From Skeletonema tropicum (lineage: Eukaryota; Bacillariophyta; Thalassiosirophyceae; Thalassiosirales; Thalassiosiraceae), in contig CM074133.1 of NCBI GenBank assembly GCA_037178625.1, positions 372,001 through 436,000 on the forward strand: a DNA stretch of 64,000 nucleotides, given 5' to 3'. Positions 1 through 10,389 of the stretch are shown here, one piece after another. Each line of letters begins with the position of its first letter. Positions within the stretch are counted from its first letter, which is position 1. Below the pieces are notes generated by a model. It worked only from the letters and a program-made list of their open reading frames with translations. It was not told the origin of the DNA and ran no database searches. Made by a program: the position numbers and the translations under genes.

Positions 1-99
1 ATGCCGTCAATAGTCGGTTCGTCACCGTTACGACATTTAAAGTTTTACGTAATCTCACCCTCCATTCTCCTGCCTCGGAGGCTCGTTTTTCATTTCGAG

Positions 100-175
100 T
101 CAGCAGTCAGCATTCATCAGCATACTGATTCAATGTTCAATGCATCGCTCGCATGCATTCGTCTATTGCTGTAGG
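100..175 (+). repeat. Diverged copy of the CSB-gene leader
   Basis: This stretch resembles 1966-2014, just upstream of the helicase gene. Both read through CAGTC/TAGTC-AGCA, then CTGATTCAATG, then TGCATTCGTCTATTG. The copy here has a small extra segment between the second and third blocks. It suggests a local duplication of the promoter or 5' leader, with repeat-rich DNA now lying between the two copies. No gene follows this left copy. Confidence 0.5.
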
Positions 176-229
176 GAGTCATTGTGGATGCGCCCGTAAC
201 TATTGTCATGGATTTTAACCGATCGATGT

Positions 230-520
230 TGAAGTGTGTTTTTGGATCTTCGACGTACCAACTGGAACTGGAATTGATGGTGTGGATTGGATTAAAATGT
301 CGCTTTTTCGCGAGGGCTTTGCCCGAGCAGTGATTGTTTTTTCGATAGCAATAATGGTATATATCGAATCAGAATGAAGAGAGCTTTCCAACGGTTGTCA
401 ATTTGTTGATTTGGATGATTTTGACCTCTGCTTCTCAAATTCGGGCTCTGCTCTGGGGCCGGATCTGGTCGTACTAGCTGGAATCTAGACCCGTTTTTCA
501 CCGAGACGATCGGATGAAAG
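230..520 (+). repeat. Segment related to the UGDH-array spacer
   Basis: The order of short blocks matches part of the spacer in the UGDH array (about 25880-26200). Shared blocks are GGATCTTCGACG-ACCAACTG, then GTCGCTTTTTCGCGAGGGC, TTGCCCGAGCAGTGATT, then a GGTTGTCAA...GATTT-GGATGATTTTGACCTC stretch. It is diverged but collinear. I see no coding potential here. Confidence 0.5.
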
Positions 521-1488
521 TCATCCAATGAGGCTCATTATATGCTGAATCGATAGAGCACGAAGAGAGCTTTCCAAAACGACACTCATCGCCTTGATTG
601 GCCGGCTAGAAGGCAAGATACATACACGGCCGTTGTCATTTTCAGCTTGGCATGATGATGTTGTGTGCGTGCTAGCTTGGTGCTTGTTCAAAAAAGGCGA
701 GTGGTGGTTCCGCTTTGCAAATACTCCTGCTATCTTTGGTACCGCATGGTCAGATGTCCATCTTATCAACTGATATAAATAATGTCGCATCGGCATGTAC
801 GATCTTGAATCTCACCCTCCATCCAACAAGCAGTTTTATTTTCACTAGCCTCGCTGACGCTCGTCTAGCCGCTGCGCGGGTTTTCTAAATAAGAGAGGAG
901 GCACCGGCTATCTACTACGATATTGATTGTGTCTACTTATATACATAGCAGTATTCAAATAGTACGTTATGTAACACTTTAATAATTATGTAATAAAGGT
1001 TGTACATTGCCTTCTACGAATGCTGTGTAGTGATTACTGAGAAACGGTTGGGAGAATATTGATTTATGTGAGAGGGATTATCTATGAAGAGGTTTAATGT
1101 GAACGTGTGGAAACGATTGAAGACAGGTAGGAAGAAATTAGAGCGAGACGTAAATCATTTGGTGAAATAATATTCTACAGGACTGTTAGTATGATTTGGC
1201 AGAGTTAGTACCCACTCTCGGATTCCTTCTTAATGTTGGTGAAAGTGGTGATGTAATTGTAAGAAGATAACGCAAATGTTACGGCGCTTGCTCGGTGGGG
1301 CATCTTCATTATCGGTGTCTGCATCCAGTGCTTCACGCTTCACGTTTGAGTCCGATTTGACTTCATCGTTCTCGTAGTAGACTTGCTCGCTGACCTCGAC
1401 CCTGACAATATAAATGTTTTCAAACTGACCACACTTCTTTCCTCTCTTCCATTCACCGAATCCGAGTAGGTCCATTTGCCTCTTCCGT
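521..1488. other. Intergenic, no gene seen
   Basis: The stretch is AT-rich with short open frames only, none with convincing protein-like content. Around 840-885 there is a GC-rich block (CTCGCTGACGCTCG and GCCGCTGCGCGGG) of unknown role. Nothing else stands out before the tandem repeats. Confidence 0.5.
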
Positions 1489-1790
1489 GTGTCCCCCCCT
1501 GAACAATCAAATCTAAGCCAATCAAAGAAAGAGTCAATCGAAAATTCTAAACACGGGGGGGCAAGGGGGGGTGTCCCCCCTGAACAATCAAATCTAAGCC
1601 AATCAAAGAAAGAGTCAATCGAAAATTCTAAACACGGGGGGGGCAAGGGGGGGTGTCCCCCCCTGAACATTCAAATCTAAGGCAATCAAAGAAAGAGTCA
1701 ATCGAAAACTCTAAAAACGGGGGGGGGCAAGGGGTCAAATCAAGCCAATCAAAGAAAGAGTCGATCGAAAATGCCCGTGAAGGCCAAAGG
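1489..1790 (+). repeat. About 82-bp tandem repeat with C-run and G-run ends
   Basis: Three near-identical units begin at about 1489, 1570 and 1652, and a partial, diverged fourth runs from about 1735. Each opens with GTGTCCCCCC, carries CAATCAAAGAAAGAGTC, and closes with CACGGGGGG followed by CAAGGGGGG. The C-run and G-run could pair within a unit. Homopolymer lengths vary between units. Open frames across the repeat are by-products of the repetition. Confidence 0.9.
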
Positions 1791-1805
1791 ACACGCCAAA
1801 GGGCC

Positions 1806-1935
1806 CGGACAGAACGACAGAACGACCGACCGACCGACCGACAGAACGACAGAACGAACGACCGACAGAACGACAGAACGAACGACCGACAGAACGACCG
1901 ACCGACCGACCGACAGAACGACAGAACGAACGACT
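1806..1935 (+). repeat. ACCG/ACAGA minisatellite
   Basis: Blocks of CGACAGAACGACAGAACGAA alternate with runs of (CGAC)n over about 130 bp. It lies about 130 bp before the helicase start codon, so it is probably in its promoter or 5' UTR. Predicted peptides from both strands (DRQNDRTN and RSVGRSFC repeats) are simple-sequence artefacts. Confidence 0.9.
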
Positions 1936-2062
1936 TAAGCTCCTCTCATTATTTAGATTTTTCGTAGTCAGCACGCAAGCAGTCTGATTCAATGTCAATG
2001 CATTCGTCTATTGATTGTCTCTATTATCCATCCATCCCAACAACACATCCACCATAACAGCC

Positions 2063-5000
2063 ATGACCGACAACACCACCACTACTGCCGCCACCAATGA
2101 CGAAACCGCCCTCCTAGCCTCTCTCGGCTCCAGCACAGCCGACGCCTCAATCTACGAATCATCCATTTTGCGAAATGTCAAATTACGTTCCGCTCCACAG
2201 ATGGAATTACCACATGCGGATATTGCACGAGCCATGGTAATGGTTGCGAATAATACTAGTAGCACTGCTACTATTTATGCGGCGGCGGCTACAATGAGTG
2301 GTGGTGGTGGTGGTGGTGGATCATTCGCAAAATTGGTCCCCTGTGGAAAATTTGGAATTCAATTGCCAGATTTATCCAGCATGGCTCCTTCCACTGCTTC
2401 GTCTAACAATCATAATAATAATAATACTGGTGGCGGCAACAATAACAGTGCAGAGGATGTACCTCACCTGTTGACAGTACTATCCAAAGTTCGACAGAGT
2501 TTACATTCCGCTCAACAACAACAAAAAAGTAATCATGATAATACTAACGATGACGAAGAAGAAGAAGTAATGACTCGCAAACACAAACGACACATCGATC
2601 TGCTCCACATGAAAGAACAATTATGTCTCACCTATCTGTACAATGTGGCGGGTATATCGGACGATGATGGGATTATACCTGCAGATCATTATAAAAAGAG
2701 ACGGCGGAGAGTAATTAGTAGCAGTGGCAGTAGTAGTGGTGGAAAAGTGGATGCTGCTTCAGATGATTATTATGGTCTTGGTCAACAACAAGTTCAAGTA
2801 GTAGTGGATCGTAATAGTGATCAAGAGGAGGAGTATTCCAGTAGAAATGAGACAAAGAAGCCTGCTGCTGTGACAAGAAAAGGTGGCAATGCGGCATCAT
2901 TACAGAATCATGTGAGTCGACTGGATCAAATCAAAAATGGACATGAATTCAATCACTCCCACAACAACAATGACAATGATGATGATATTGATGACACGTC
3001 CAAAACCAAACCACAACAACTACGCAAACGTAATACAATCATGTCACTCAAATCACAAATGCGCATTGATAATGGACTCACTCCACTAAAATCAATGGAG
3101 GAAGAACGATATGATGCCGAACAGTCACGGAAACGGAGGGAGGAGCGAAAGAGACGGAGATGGATGAGACGTAGAGAGATGTTGGGTAGTTGGAGTGGTG
3201 ATGATGATGTGAAGGATGAGGAGGAGGCAGAGTTTGGAGAGGAGAGTGTGAAGGAGGTGAAGGAGCATGGAAGAACGAAAACAGTGGTCAAGAAGAATGC
3301 TGGAATATTAAGAGGTAAATCAAAAGAAGAAGGGGATGATGTTGTTGTTGTGTCTGCAACGAAACGTGGAGTTCGATGGGCGGGAGAAGAAGAACACAAC
3401 GATTCAAAAGCAGCACATAATACAGCAACAGCAGATGATACTGCCAAACGTTCTACAACCAAAGTATACTGTCCCATCTGTGAAACCATTTTAATATTCA
3501 ACAATAATGAATGTGATGAAGATGAGGGGGGAGGAGACACCCCAGATGCGTTCTTGTCAAGGCATATTGCCGAATGTCAACAGTCGAATGGTGGTAGAGG
3601 TCGAAGAACAACACGGACTTCAAGACGGAAGAAGAAACGTGTTGTTGATTATAGTGAGGAGGATGTAGATGGTGAAACAATGGAGATTGATGAGATGGGT
3701 GGTGGGTCTGCACCTACAAAGAAGGAGAGTGCAGATGGGGATTCACAATTGAATCACGACAAGCAGTCGTCTACAAATCAAACTAACGGGACAAAGACAA
3801 AAGTGTTACTTCACAATCCAACATCTCTTGATGACATGGATGAATTCGATTACGAAGATCGCACAGAATACTGGGCCAAGCTTGGCCTCAAACAAATGAG
3901 TAGAATGGCCGAACAAGACTCCACTGAAATTCCACCTGGAGCCGAAGTATACGAAGGTGGATTAGAAATCCCCGCTTGGGTAAACAATCGGCTGTTTCCC
4001 TACCAACGTATTGGGCTACGGTGGATGTGGGAACTTCATTGTCAGGGTGCTGGAGGGTGCGTTGGAGATGAGATGGGGCTAGGGAAAACTGTCCAGGTTT
4101 CTAGTTTCTTGGGTGCAATGGCTGCCAATCGTTTCATTGACTCAGTCCTAATTGTTGCTCCGGCAACAATGTTGGCACATTGGCTCAGTGAATTATCTGT
4201 CTGGGCACCCGGCTTGCGTCGGATTATGATGCATCGCTCTGGTGAAACGGACGGTGCTTCTAGAGTTGTATCGAAGGGGATGTTACGTTCACTTCAAAAG
4301 TGGTTAAAGAATGCTCGGTCGGATAGATTGAATGAGGCTATTGATGACGATGATTATAATGAGAAGGGAGCTGATACCTTTTGTGGGACTGGCTACGCAA
4401 TTGTTACTACCTATGAGAGTATTCGACGTTCACCAGATGAATATGTGAACCACAATTGGAGCTATGTCGTGCTAGATGAAGGTCAAAAGATTCGTAATCC
4501 GGATGCTGACGTGACTCTTGCGTGCAAACGACTACGTACCCCACATCGCCTCTTGTTGAGCGGGTAAGTCTCGAATTGTCTTTATCTTTATTATTATCAA
4601 TTGCCCAAGTACTCACAGCCAACTCTCCCTTTTGCTCTGTAGGACACCAATCCAAAACGATCTTCGAGAGTTGTGGTCTTTATTTGACTTCATCTTTCCA
4701 GGACGATTGGGTACTCTTCCAGCATTTGAGGCAGAGTTTGCTGTTCCGATTAAGCGTGGAGGATATTCTAATGCGAGCCCAATGCAAGTACAATTAGCAT
4801 ATCGGTGCTCTTTGGTACTACGAGATTTGATCAATCCTTACTTACTGAGAAGACAAAAGAAAGACGTCAAGGAAGTGAATAGAATGCCAGGAAAGACGGA
4901 GCAAGTGCTCTTCTGCCGTTTGTCTACAAAACAACGAAGGATGTATGAAGATTTCTTGAGATCAGATGAAGTGATGGGAGTGATGAAAGGATCAACAAAT

Positions 5001-6329
5001 CTTCTCGGAGCGGTCACCACCTTACGAAAGATCTGTAATCATACTAGTCTCGTCGCTAATGCTGACGGATCGGTGCACCCTTCGCTTCATGACGATAGCT
5101 CATCCTCTGATGACGATTTTTATGAAGATGATGATGATGCCATTGCTGATCAATCGGGGAAGCTTCAAGTTCTATCAAAGATATTGCCGCTGTGGAAGCA
5201 GCAGGGACACAAGGTCATCATTTTCACCCAGTGGCGCAAGATGCTCGATATCATTGAACGATTTTCGAACATGCAGGGTTGGAACTATGCCCGAATGGAC
5301 GGGAACACAAACGTCGCCGCCAGGCAGCGGTTGGTCGATAAGTTCAATAACGATGAGAGCTACTTCTGTATGCTCATGACGACTAAAACTGGTGGCGTTG
5401 GTCTCAATATCACAGGTGCTAATCGGGTTTTACTTTACGATCCGGATTGGAACCCACAAACTGATGCACAGGCCAGAGAAAGAGCATGGCGATTCGGTCA
5501 GAAGCGAGATGTTACCGTGTACCGTCTAATTTCGGCTGGGACGATTGAAGAAAAGATATATCAGCGTCAAATCTTCAAAACAGCCCTATCTAACCAAGTC
5601 TTACAAGATCCGAAGCAAAGACGATTATTCTCGCAGAAGGATCTCAAGGATTTATTCACGTTGAAAGCAGACACGAAAGATATTACGGAGACGGGCGAAA
5701 TCACACGAGGTAAAGGCGTAGTGGATGTAGACACAGCAGCTGAATCAGAAAACAACGACGATGAGCAACCCGAACAGAACAAAACTTTGGAAGCTGTAAT
5801 GAAAAGTAGGGGTTTGTGCGGAGTCTTTGACCACGATTTTGTAGAGAACTCTTCTACCAAAAAGAAGTCTATTTCGGAGAAGGAAATGGAACATGATGCA
5901 AAGAAAACGGCGCTAAAGGCGGCGGCATCGTTGCATGAGAGCTCGAAGAATCTAGATCGATTCACGCCTACTTGGACGGGATCTGATGAGACCAGGCAGC
6001 CTTCTTCATTTGCAGCTGCAGGTGGTCCGGCGACAAAGATGACTTCTTCCAGTGCGTTGCTCGCCAACCTGCAACAAAAGCGAATTCAAATTGCATCGTC
6101 CGGCCAAACAGAGACCAACGAGTCAGATGCCGGTTCAAAGAAAAACAGCGAACTTTTATTACGGCTTCGAAAGTATCTCCGACGTAGAGCCTCCAACGGT
6201 GGTGGCCCAACGACACGTGAATTGCTGAAGGAATTCAAAGACGTACCTGATAGTGATGCTGCTGTCTTTCGAAAGATGCTCAAATCTATTGCAGTAATCA
6301 AAAATGGCCAATGGATTCTTCAGAAATAG
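2063..6329 (+). CDS. ERCC6: CSB/Rad26-type SNF2 ATPase (transcription-coupled repair)
   Basis: This gene encodes a DNA-dependent ATPase of the SWI2/SNF2 family, CSB/Rad26 branch, which acts in the nucleus on stalled RNA polymerase II. Exon 1 is 2063-4563 and exon 2 is 4643-6329, giving 1395 residues. The start is the first in-frame ATG; upstream in-frame sequence has only TTG. Helicase motif I (DEMGLGKT) lies at residues 669-676 and motif II at 805-808. Motif III (LLLSGTPIQN) spans the splice junction. Motifs V and VI (TTKTGGVGLNITGANRV, DPDWNP, QARERAWRFGQ) sit near 1080-1117, followed by the branch-typical GTIEEKIYQRQIFK. The N-terminal 600 residues are low-complexity and basic/acidic, with a C2HC zinc motif at 470-505. 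The last 60 residues look like the C-terminal winged helix of CSB. Motif II reads DEGQ where the family usually has DEGH. Assignment to the CSB branch is firm; in vivo role is inferred. Confidence 0.93.
4564..4642 (+). other. Intron of the CSB gene
   Basis: The donor GG|GTAAGT and acceptor TGTAG|GACACC bound a 79-bp intron. Removing it restores the unbroken motif III, LLLSG joined to TPIQN. Without splicing the frame stops at 4565-4567. Confidence 0.95.
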
Positions 6330-6344
6330 TACTGAGATAAACCA

Positions 6345-6450
6345 ATTGCAGTCTTTCATATCCCACTAAAGACATAACTCATTAAATTATTACACTCAAG
6401 TAATACCTATTGAATTATCCATTAAAAATTATTGCGTGCATCTTTAGACA
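6345..6450 (+). repeat. CSB 3' region shared with UGDH 3' flank
   Basis: About 100 bp just after the helicase stop match the 3' flank of UGDH copies, best at 27045-27135 and 55750-55850. Shared blocks include AGTCTTTCATATCCCACTAA, CATAACTCATTAAATTATTA/TATAACTC..., AAGTAATACCTATTGA and TTATTGCGTGCATCTTTA. The match is on the same (+) strand, so it is downstream of this gene and also downstream of the oppositely oriented UGDH frames. Confidence 0.85.
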
Positions 6451-6740
6451 TTATTTATCACGGTTTCCCAAATGGCATGAAAGTGGCCACTTCGATTTTT
6501 CTATAAATCGAATGAAATTTAAAAAAAAAACTCAAAAAAACTTTTTTGACACCCTGTTGCGCGGAAATAACTAGGGCGTTGTTAGCGATAAAGTACCTTT
6601 TTCGGGGCACGTAGGCGACATCAGCACTTTGGGGCCGCAAGCCAAAGATGGCTCAAAATGATGCTACTACTCACTATGAATCACAATCCCAGCTCATCGT
6701 TTGACGGCCCCATAGTTGATAGTGCCTAATGTAGAGTATT
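6451..6740. other. Intergenic, no gene seen
   Basis: This short gap holds an A-rich run (AAAAAAAAAACTCAAAAAAA) and no convincing frame. It should contain the end of the helicase 3' UTR and the promoter of the next gene. Confidence 0.5.
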
Positions 6741-8187
6741 ATGACATCGTTCAAAACTGCAGCTGCGTTAGCGACACTTCGGAAGGCAGTTGCTTTCATC
6801 GTAAAACGAAATGACGCTGTGATGGAAAGATGGCATGACATCAATATTCTAAAAGATCTTTGCAACGTGCATGCTGGATATAATGAGAATTCATCCAATA
6901 TGAGGGGCGTTGACGTTACCATGATAAAAGAAGCCTTTATAACGAAACCGCAGGTGGAAACATGTATACCATATGAGGACATGTTTGGGGATAATGACGT
7001 TCATTTCTTACACCTCAGACTCGGAGACGATGGCAAAGTGGAACAGATCGCTTGCTCACAATCGACGGATGCCTCCATTATTATCAGCGTCGATGGAGGC
7101 ACACCAATTGAAAAATTTGACATAAATGATGACTCTGAATTATGGTTTCTTAGTAAGGATCGCATGGGAAAATTTCTAAAGAAAAGAAAGCAGGAGGACG
7201 AGAAGATCGAAGCCAAAAAGAGTAGTAGGGATGCGGCAAAGACAAATGGTCCGGTAGAGAGTGTTTCTGCTTGTGCCGATGGAACATCACAAGCACCAAC
7301 CGTAACTACTACTAAAAAAGTTCCCTCTCGTCCATCTTCTGCTACTGGTTACACACCGAGTACAAAAAAGCAGAGGGGAGATGAAGACGACGATGACGAT
7401 GATGTCCCAACAATGAGAAGGTTATTTTCGGGTAATGCGGAGGCGGATCTCAACCCGTTGCAACAACCACCGCAGCAGCAACAACAGTCGGAACAACAGT
7501 CAGAACAACAACTGGAATCGATTCTCCGTTTCGAAACGTCTCAAGCTACCGACTACACTCAAAGCCCTCACTTTATTCATGGAAGAACTATTAGGCGGGT
7601 GGCTGGATTCATGGGAGAACTTCGGAGCTTTTGACGAGCAAAGTATTGAGAGCTCACATGCGTCGATGAATGACATTGATCGGTTGTTTGGCGCTACAAG
7701 GGGAAAATCAAGGAAGAAGTTGATTATCAATAAGATTCTACTCCGAAGTAGCCGTGTTATTACGAAGGGAATAGAGCAGATATACAAAGACACCAAGTCG
7801 AAGAGGAAGCCGAAAGAACGGTCTAGTTCAAGCGCATTGCAAGAGGAAGAGGAAGAGGAGGAGGAAGTGGAGGACGTGCACGATGAGGAGGAGGAGGAGG
7901 AGGAAGTCACATCGGCAGAGTTGATGCCTTTTGAGAAAGAGATGAACGAGAATCCTCTACTTCGGCTTCCCATGATGGAAGAAGAAGACGACGAGGAGGA
8001 ATCCGATACTAATGAAGAGGACGAGAGTTACGAAGAAATGGATACAATGATAGTCGCATGTCCTCACTGCTCTGGATTTGATCGGTTCATTGGTAAAAAG
8101 TCGTTACAGCTTCATTGCAAAGAGCTTCACAACACAGAAATCGAAGCCGAACACGATGTCATTCCAGGTGAAGGAGGATTACGATAG
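6741..8187 (+). CDS. Acidic hypothetical protein with C-terminal zinc-finger-like motif
   Basis: I do not recognise this protein. It starts at a true ATG (6741). The first frame runs to 7634 and the second, in a different frame, continues to the stop at 8187. They must be joined by an intron or a frameshift between about 7430 and 7630. One GT-AG option is 7432-7594 (163 bp), with donor CGG|GTAATG and acceptor CTATTAG; this is unproven. The N-terminal 155 residues look globular. Then come a Lys/Glu-rich helix, a Ser/Thr-rich linker, an acidic run (DEDDDDDD) and poly-Gln. The second part has long Glu runs and ends with C-x2-C-x14-H-x4-H (CPHC ... HCKELH), a divergent C2H2 finger. A nuclear role is plausible only from composition. 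A pseudogene or sequencing error remains possible. Confidence 0.6.
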
Positions 8188-8433
8188 CGCTAGATAAATG
8201 CATAGTACATAATGGAGCGAAATAGAGTATTTATTTGAGTCGACATGACACAATTGGATCGCCTCTGATTTATGCAAGCAGAATGAAGCTTCGTGTAGAG
8301 GAGCTGCAGACGCAAAAAAAATAAAAAATAAAATCAAAATTTAAAATCTCAAAACTCTCGAACGAAGCTCGAATGTTGTCGGGTTGGGAAAGCGTGTTAT
8401 CTAGATTCCCCACAACTTGTTTCCCCAAAATAT
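8188..8433. other. Intergenic, A-rich, no gene seen
   Basis: The stretch includes an A-rich block at 8314-8345 and a short run with TCGAACGAAGCTCGA, which can fold back on itself. I see no frame worth reporting. Confidence 0.5.
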
Positions 8434-8868
8434 CATGCCGGTGTTCCTTGAAAAGTCGACTGTAAAATCGACCAAGTTAGTACCACTCTAAGTGGGACTC
8501 CGTAGTAACTGACAGCTGGACGCGTGATAGAGTCACACACAGTTTTTTTTGGCTAAGACAAAAATCAAAATCAACAAAAGAATCCGTAGTAGTTGCTTTG
8601 CTATGAAAAGGGCAATGATTATAACATATTAATATGGTTTGCACAATAGTAATGCCAAGTGCACAGTTGTGGGTTGCCTCCTGCGTTGCATCTGCTTTCA
8701 ACGTATCATCTAATCAACATCCTTGTGGCCGACACCGACAAGTAAGCTATCATCAGAAAGACACTATCGTCATATCTCATGTCTGTGCGTGAAGTACGCC
8801 CCGCACCTTCCAGCTTGCTGTGTACACCCCAACAGACGTCTTATTATATATTGTGCGCTTCTAGCCAC
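8434..8868 (+). repeat. 435-bp direct repeat, left copy
   Basis: This block recurs at 9702-10136, exactly 1268 bp away, with no difference that I can see. It begins CATGCCGGTGTTCCTTG and ends GCGCTTCTAGCCAC. It contains the complementary pair GTCGACTGTAAAATCGAC. The two copies flank 833 bp. The ends are not the TG...CA of LTRs, and I see no primer binding site after the left copy. A local duplication is therefore as likely as a mobile element. Confidence 0.9.
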
Positions 8869-9162
8869 CTCGTTGTCGCATTTTGAAGCATTGACGAACG
8901 ACGAACCAGCGTCGCATTCGCTCCAGAGCGAGTAAACTATTCTTGGACTTGCAATAGATAACGGCAAGCTTTATAATAATTGGTCTCAATTCATTGTCAG
9001 ATAGTTTTTCTTCCAAAGTAAACCCTGGATCCTCAGCCGCGGCTGTATGCCTATTGATCGGACTATGAATTAATCTTTTGACGTGTTTTATATCTTTTCC
9101 CTTTTCCACTAGCAGAGTGCCATCATCAGAAGATCAACCCGCTTCAACACTCCCTAAAAGTC

Positions 9163-9411
9163 ATGGATCTTCCGACGGAGTTATCAATTTTCGAAATTCT
9201 TCGCCGGGACATCCTTGCTGGCAGTGAACCACTTGGTTCGGCAGTCGGCAGCAACTTCTCCACATCAGATGTTGATGGTTCGTATGTGCCCTCTTTCTCC
9301 TCCTCCTTCTCATCACCATCGCTCCAAATGCGGCCCCTAATGCATCTAGAGCATCGTAAACCTACTAATGCTGCTCTCGATGACCTGCTGGTAGCCATTG
9401 TTTGTGTATAG
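9163..9411 (+). CDS. Small hypothetical protein (82 aa)
   Basis: An ATG in a good context (AGTCATGG) opens an 82-residue frame starting MDLPTELSIFEILRRD. The rest is Ser-rich and ends DDLLVAIVCV. The upstream 100 bp look like a diatom leader, with an AT-rich stretch and then a pyrimidine-rich tract. It lies between the two 435-bp repeats. I recognise no domain. It could be a truncated gene whose 3' part was lost to the repeat-derived sequence that follows. Confidence 0.3.
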   Translation: MDLPTELSIFEILRRDILAGSEPLGSAVGSNFSTSDVDGSYVPSFSSSFSSPSLQMRPLMHLEHRKPTNAALDDLLVAIVCV

Positions 9412-9701
9412 AGTAGTAATGGAGATGATGTCGACGGTGAGGTGTCATGGTCGACTGGTCGATTTTGAGGGTGTTGGGGCGGCTTGATGCGAAGCGTGGT
9501 GGGGTTTCCATTTTTGGAGCGGCACTCGGTCGATTTTCTGCAGTTTTGCTCGCTAGCAAAAGCGCGTAGTCGATAATCGACTGTAAAATCGACTGCCGGG
9601 CAAGTTCGATACCCCCAGACACCCCAAAATGTCAAGATTTCTACTAGCTTAAGCTCAGGGTGTCGCTAGTTAAATCGACCTCGGTCGATTTTTCGGGATA
9701 A
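9412..9701. repeat. Region rich in TCGATTTT / AAAATCGA motifs
   Basis: The motif GGTCGATTTT or its complement AAAATCGAC appears at about 9458, 9528, 9585 and 9678. It recurs inside both 435-bp repeats (for example 8469 and 9737). Around 9577-9595, TCGATAATCGACTGTAAAATCGACTG style inversions could fold. This suggests a decayed mobile or dispersed repeat. No coding function is evident. Confidence 0.5.
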
Positions 9702-10136
9702 CATGCCGGTGTTCCTTGAAAAGTCGACTGTAAAATCGACCAAGTTAGTACCACTCTAAGTGGGACTCCGTAGTAACTGACAGCTGGACGCGTGATAGAG
9801 TCACACACAGTTTTTTTTGGCTAAGACAAAAATCAAAATCAACAAAAGAATCCGTAGTAGTTGCTTTGCTATGAAAAGGGCAATGATTATAACATATTAA
9901 TATGGTTTGCACAATAGTAATGCCAAGTGCACAGTTGTGGGTTGCCTCCTGCGTTGCATCTGCTTTCAACGTATCATCTAATCAACATCCTTGTGGCCGA
10001 CACCGACAAGTAAGCTATCATCAGAAAGACACTATCGTCATATCTCATGTCTGTGCGTGAAGTACGCCCCGCACCTTCCAGCTTGCTGTGTACACCCCAA
10101 CAGACGTCTTATTATATATTGTGCGCTTCTAGCCAC
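9702..10136 (+). repeat. 435-bp direct repeat, right copy
   Basis: This matches 8434-8868 over its full length. Its right edge coincides with the start of the tRNA-like inverted repeat arm at 10136. That coincidence suggests that the inverted-repeat unit and this duplication share a breakpoint. Confidence 0.9.
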
Positions 10137-10215
10137 GTCTAGTGGCTCAGTGGTACGACTTTCGTTTATGATCAGCAAAAGTACATCAACGAGCTCGCAG
10201 GTTCGGTTCCCAACC
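10136..10215 (+). ncRNA. tRNA-like segment with A and B boxes (SINE-like)
   Basis: TGGCTCAGTGGT at about 10143 fits the pol III A box, and GGTTCGGTTCC at about 10200 fits the B box. They are about 57 bp apart. An ACTTT/AAAGT stem can form where the anticodon arm would be. The T-stem does not close properly and the acceptor stem is not convincing. This is therefore better read as a tRNA-derived short repeat or tRNA relic than a working tRNA. Pol III transcription is an inference. Confidence 0.4.
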
Positions 10216-10389
10216 TCGGAAAGTGTTTATCCAGTGGCACTTCGCGCCAGATGCGCGACCGAGCGCACGCACAGATTGCGTGTCGAATAGAAGCGTTCCA
10301 CAAGTCGCTAGCGTTTAGGGCCAAACAGCCCGGAAGCACTCAAAGCGTGCGTACTACAGCCAGCCAGAAGCATGAGTAGTGCCTGCTCC

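Noticed and set aside
1735..1998. Arg/Ser-rich and Asp/Arg/Gln-rich frames over the minisatellite
   Set aside because: They are translations of simple repeats in several frames, with no start context or conserved domain.
2953..3540. 195-codon minus-strand frame inside the CSB gene
   Set aside because: It is the complement of the Asp/Glu/Lys-rich linker and has Ser-run composition typical of such shadows.
8434..10136. LTR retrotransposon
   Set aside because: No TG...CA ends, primer binding site, polypurine tract or gag/pol remnant is visible between the repeats.
10136..10215. Functional tRNA gene
   Set aside because: Acceptor and T stems do not pair well and no clear anticodon loop of seven bases can be drawn.
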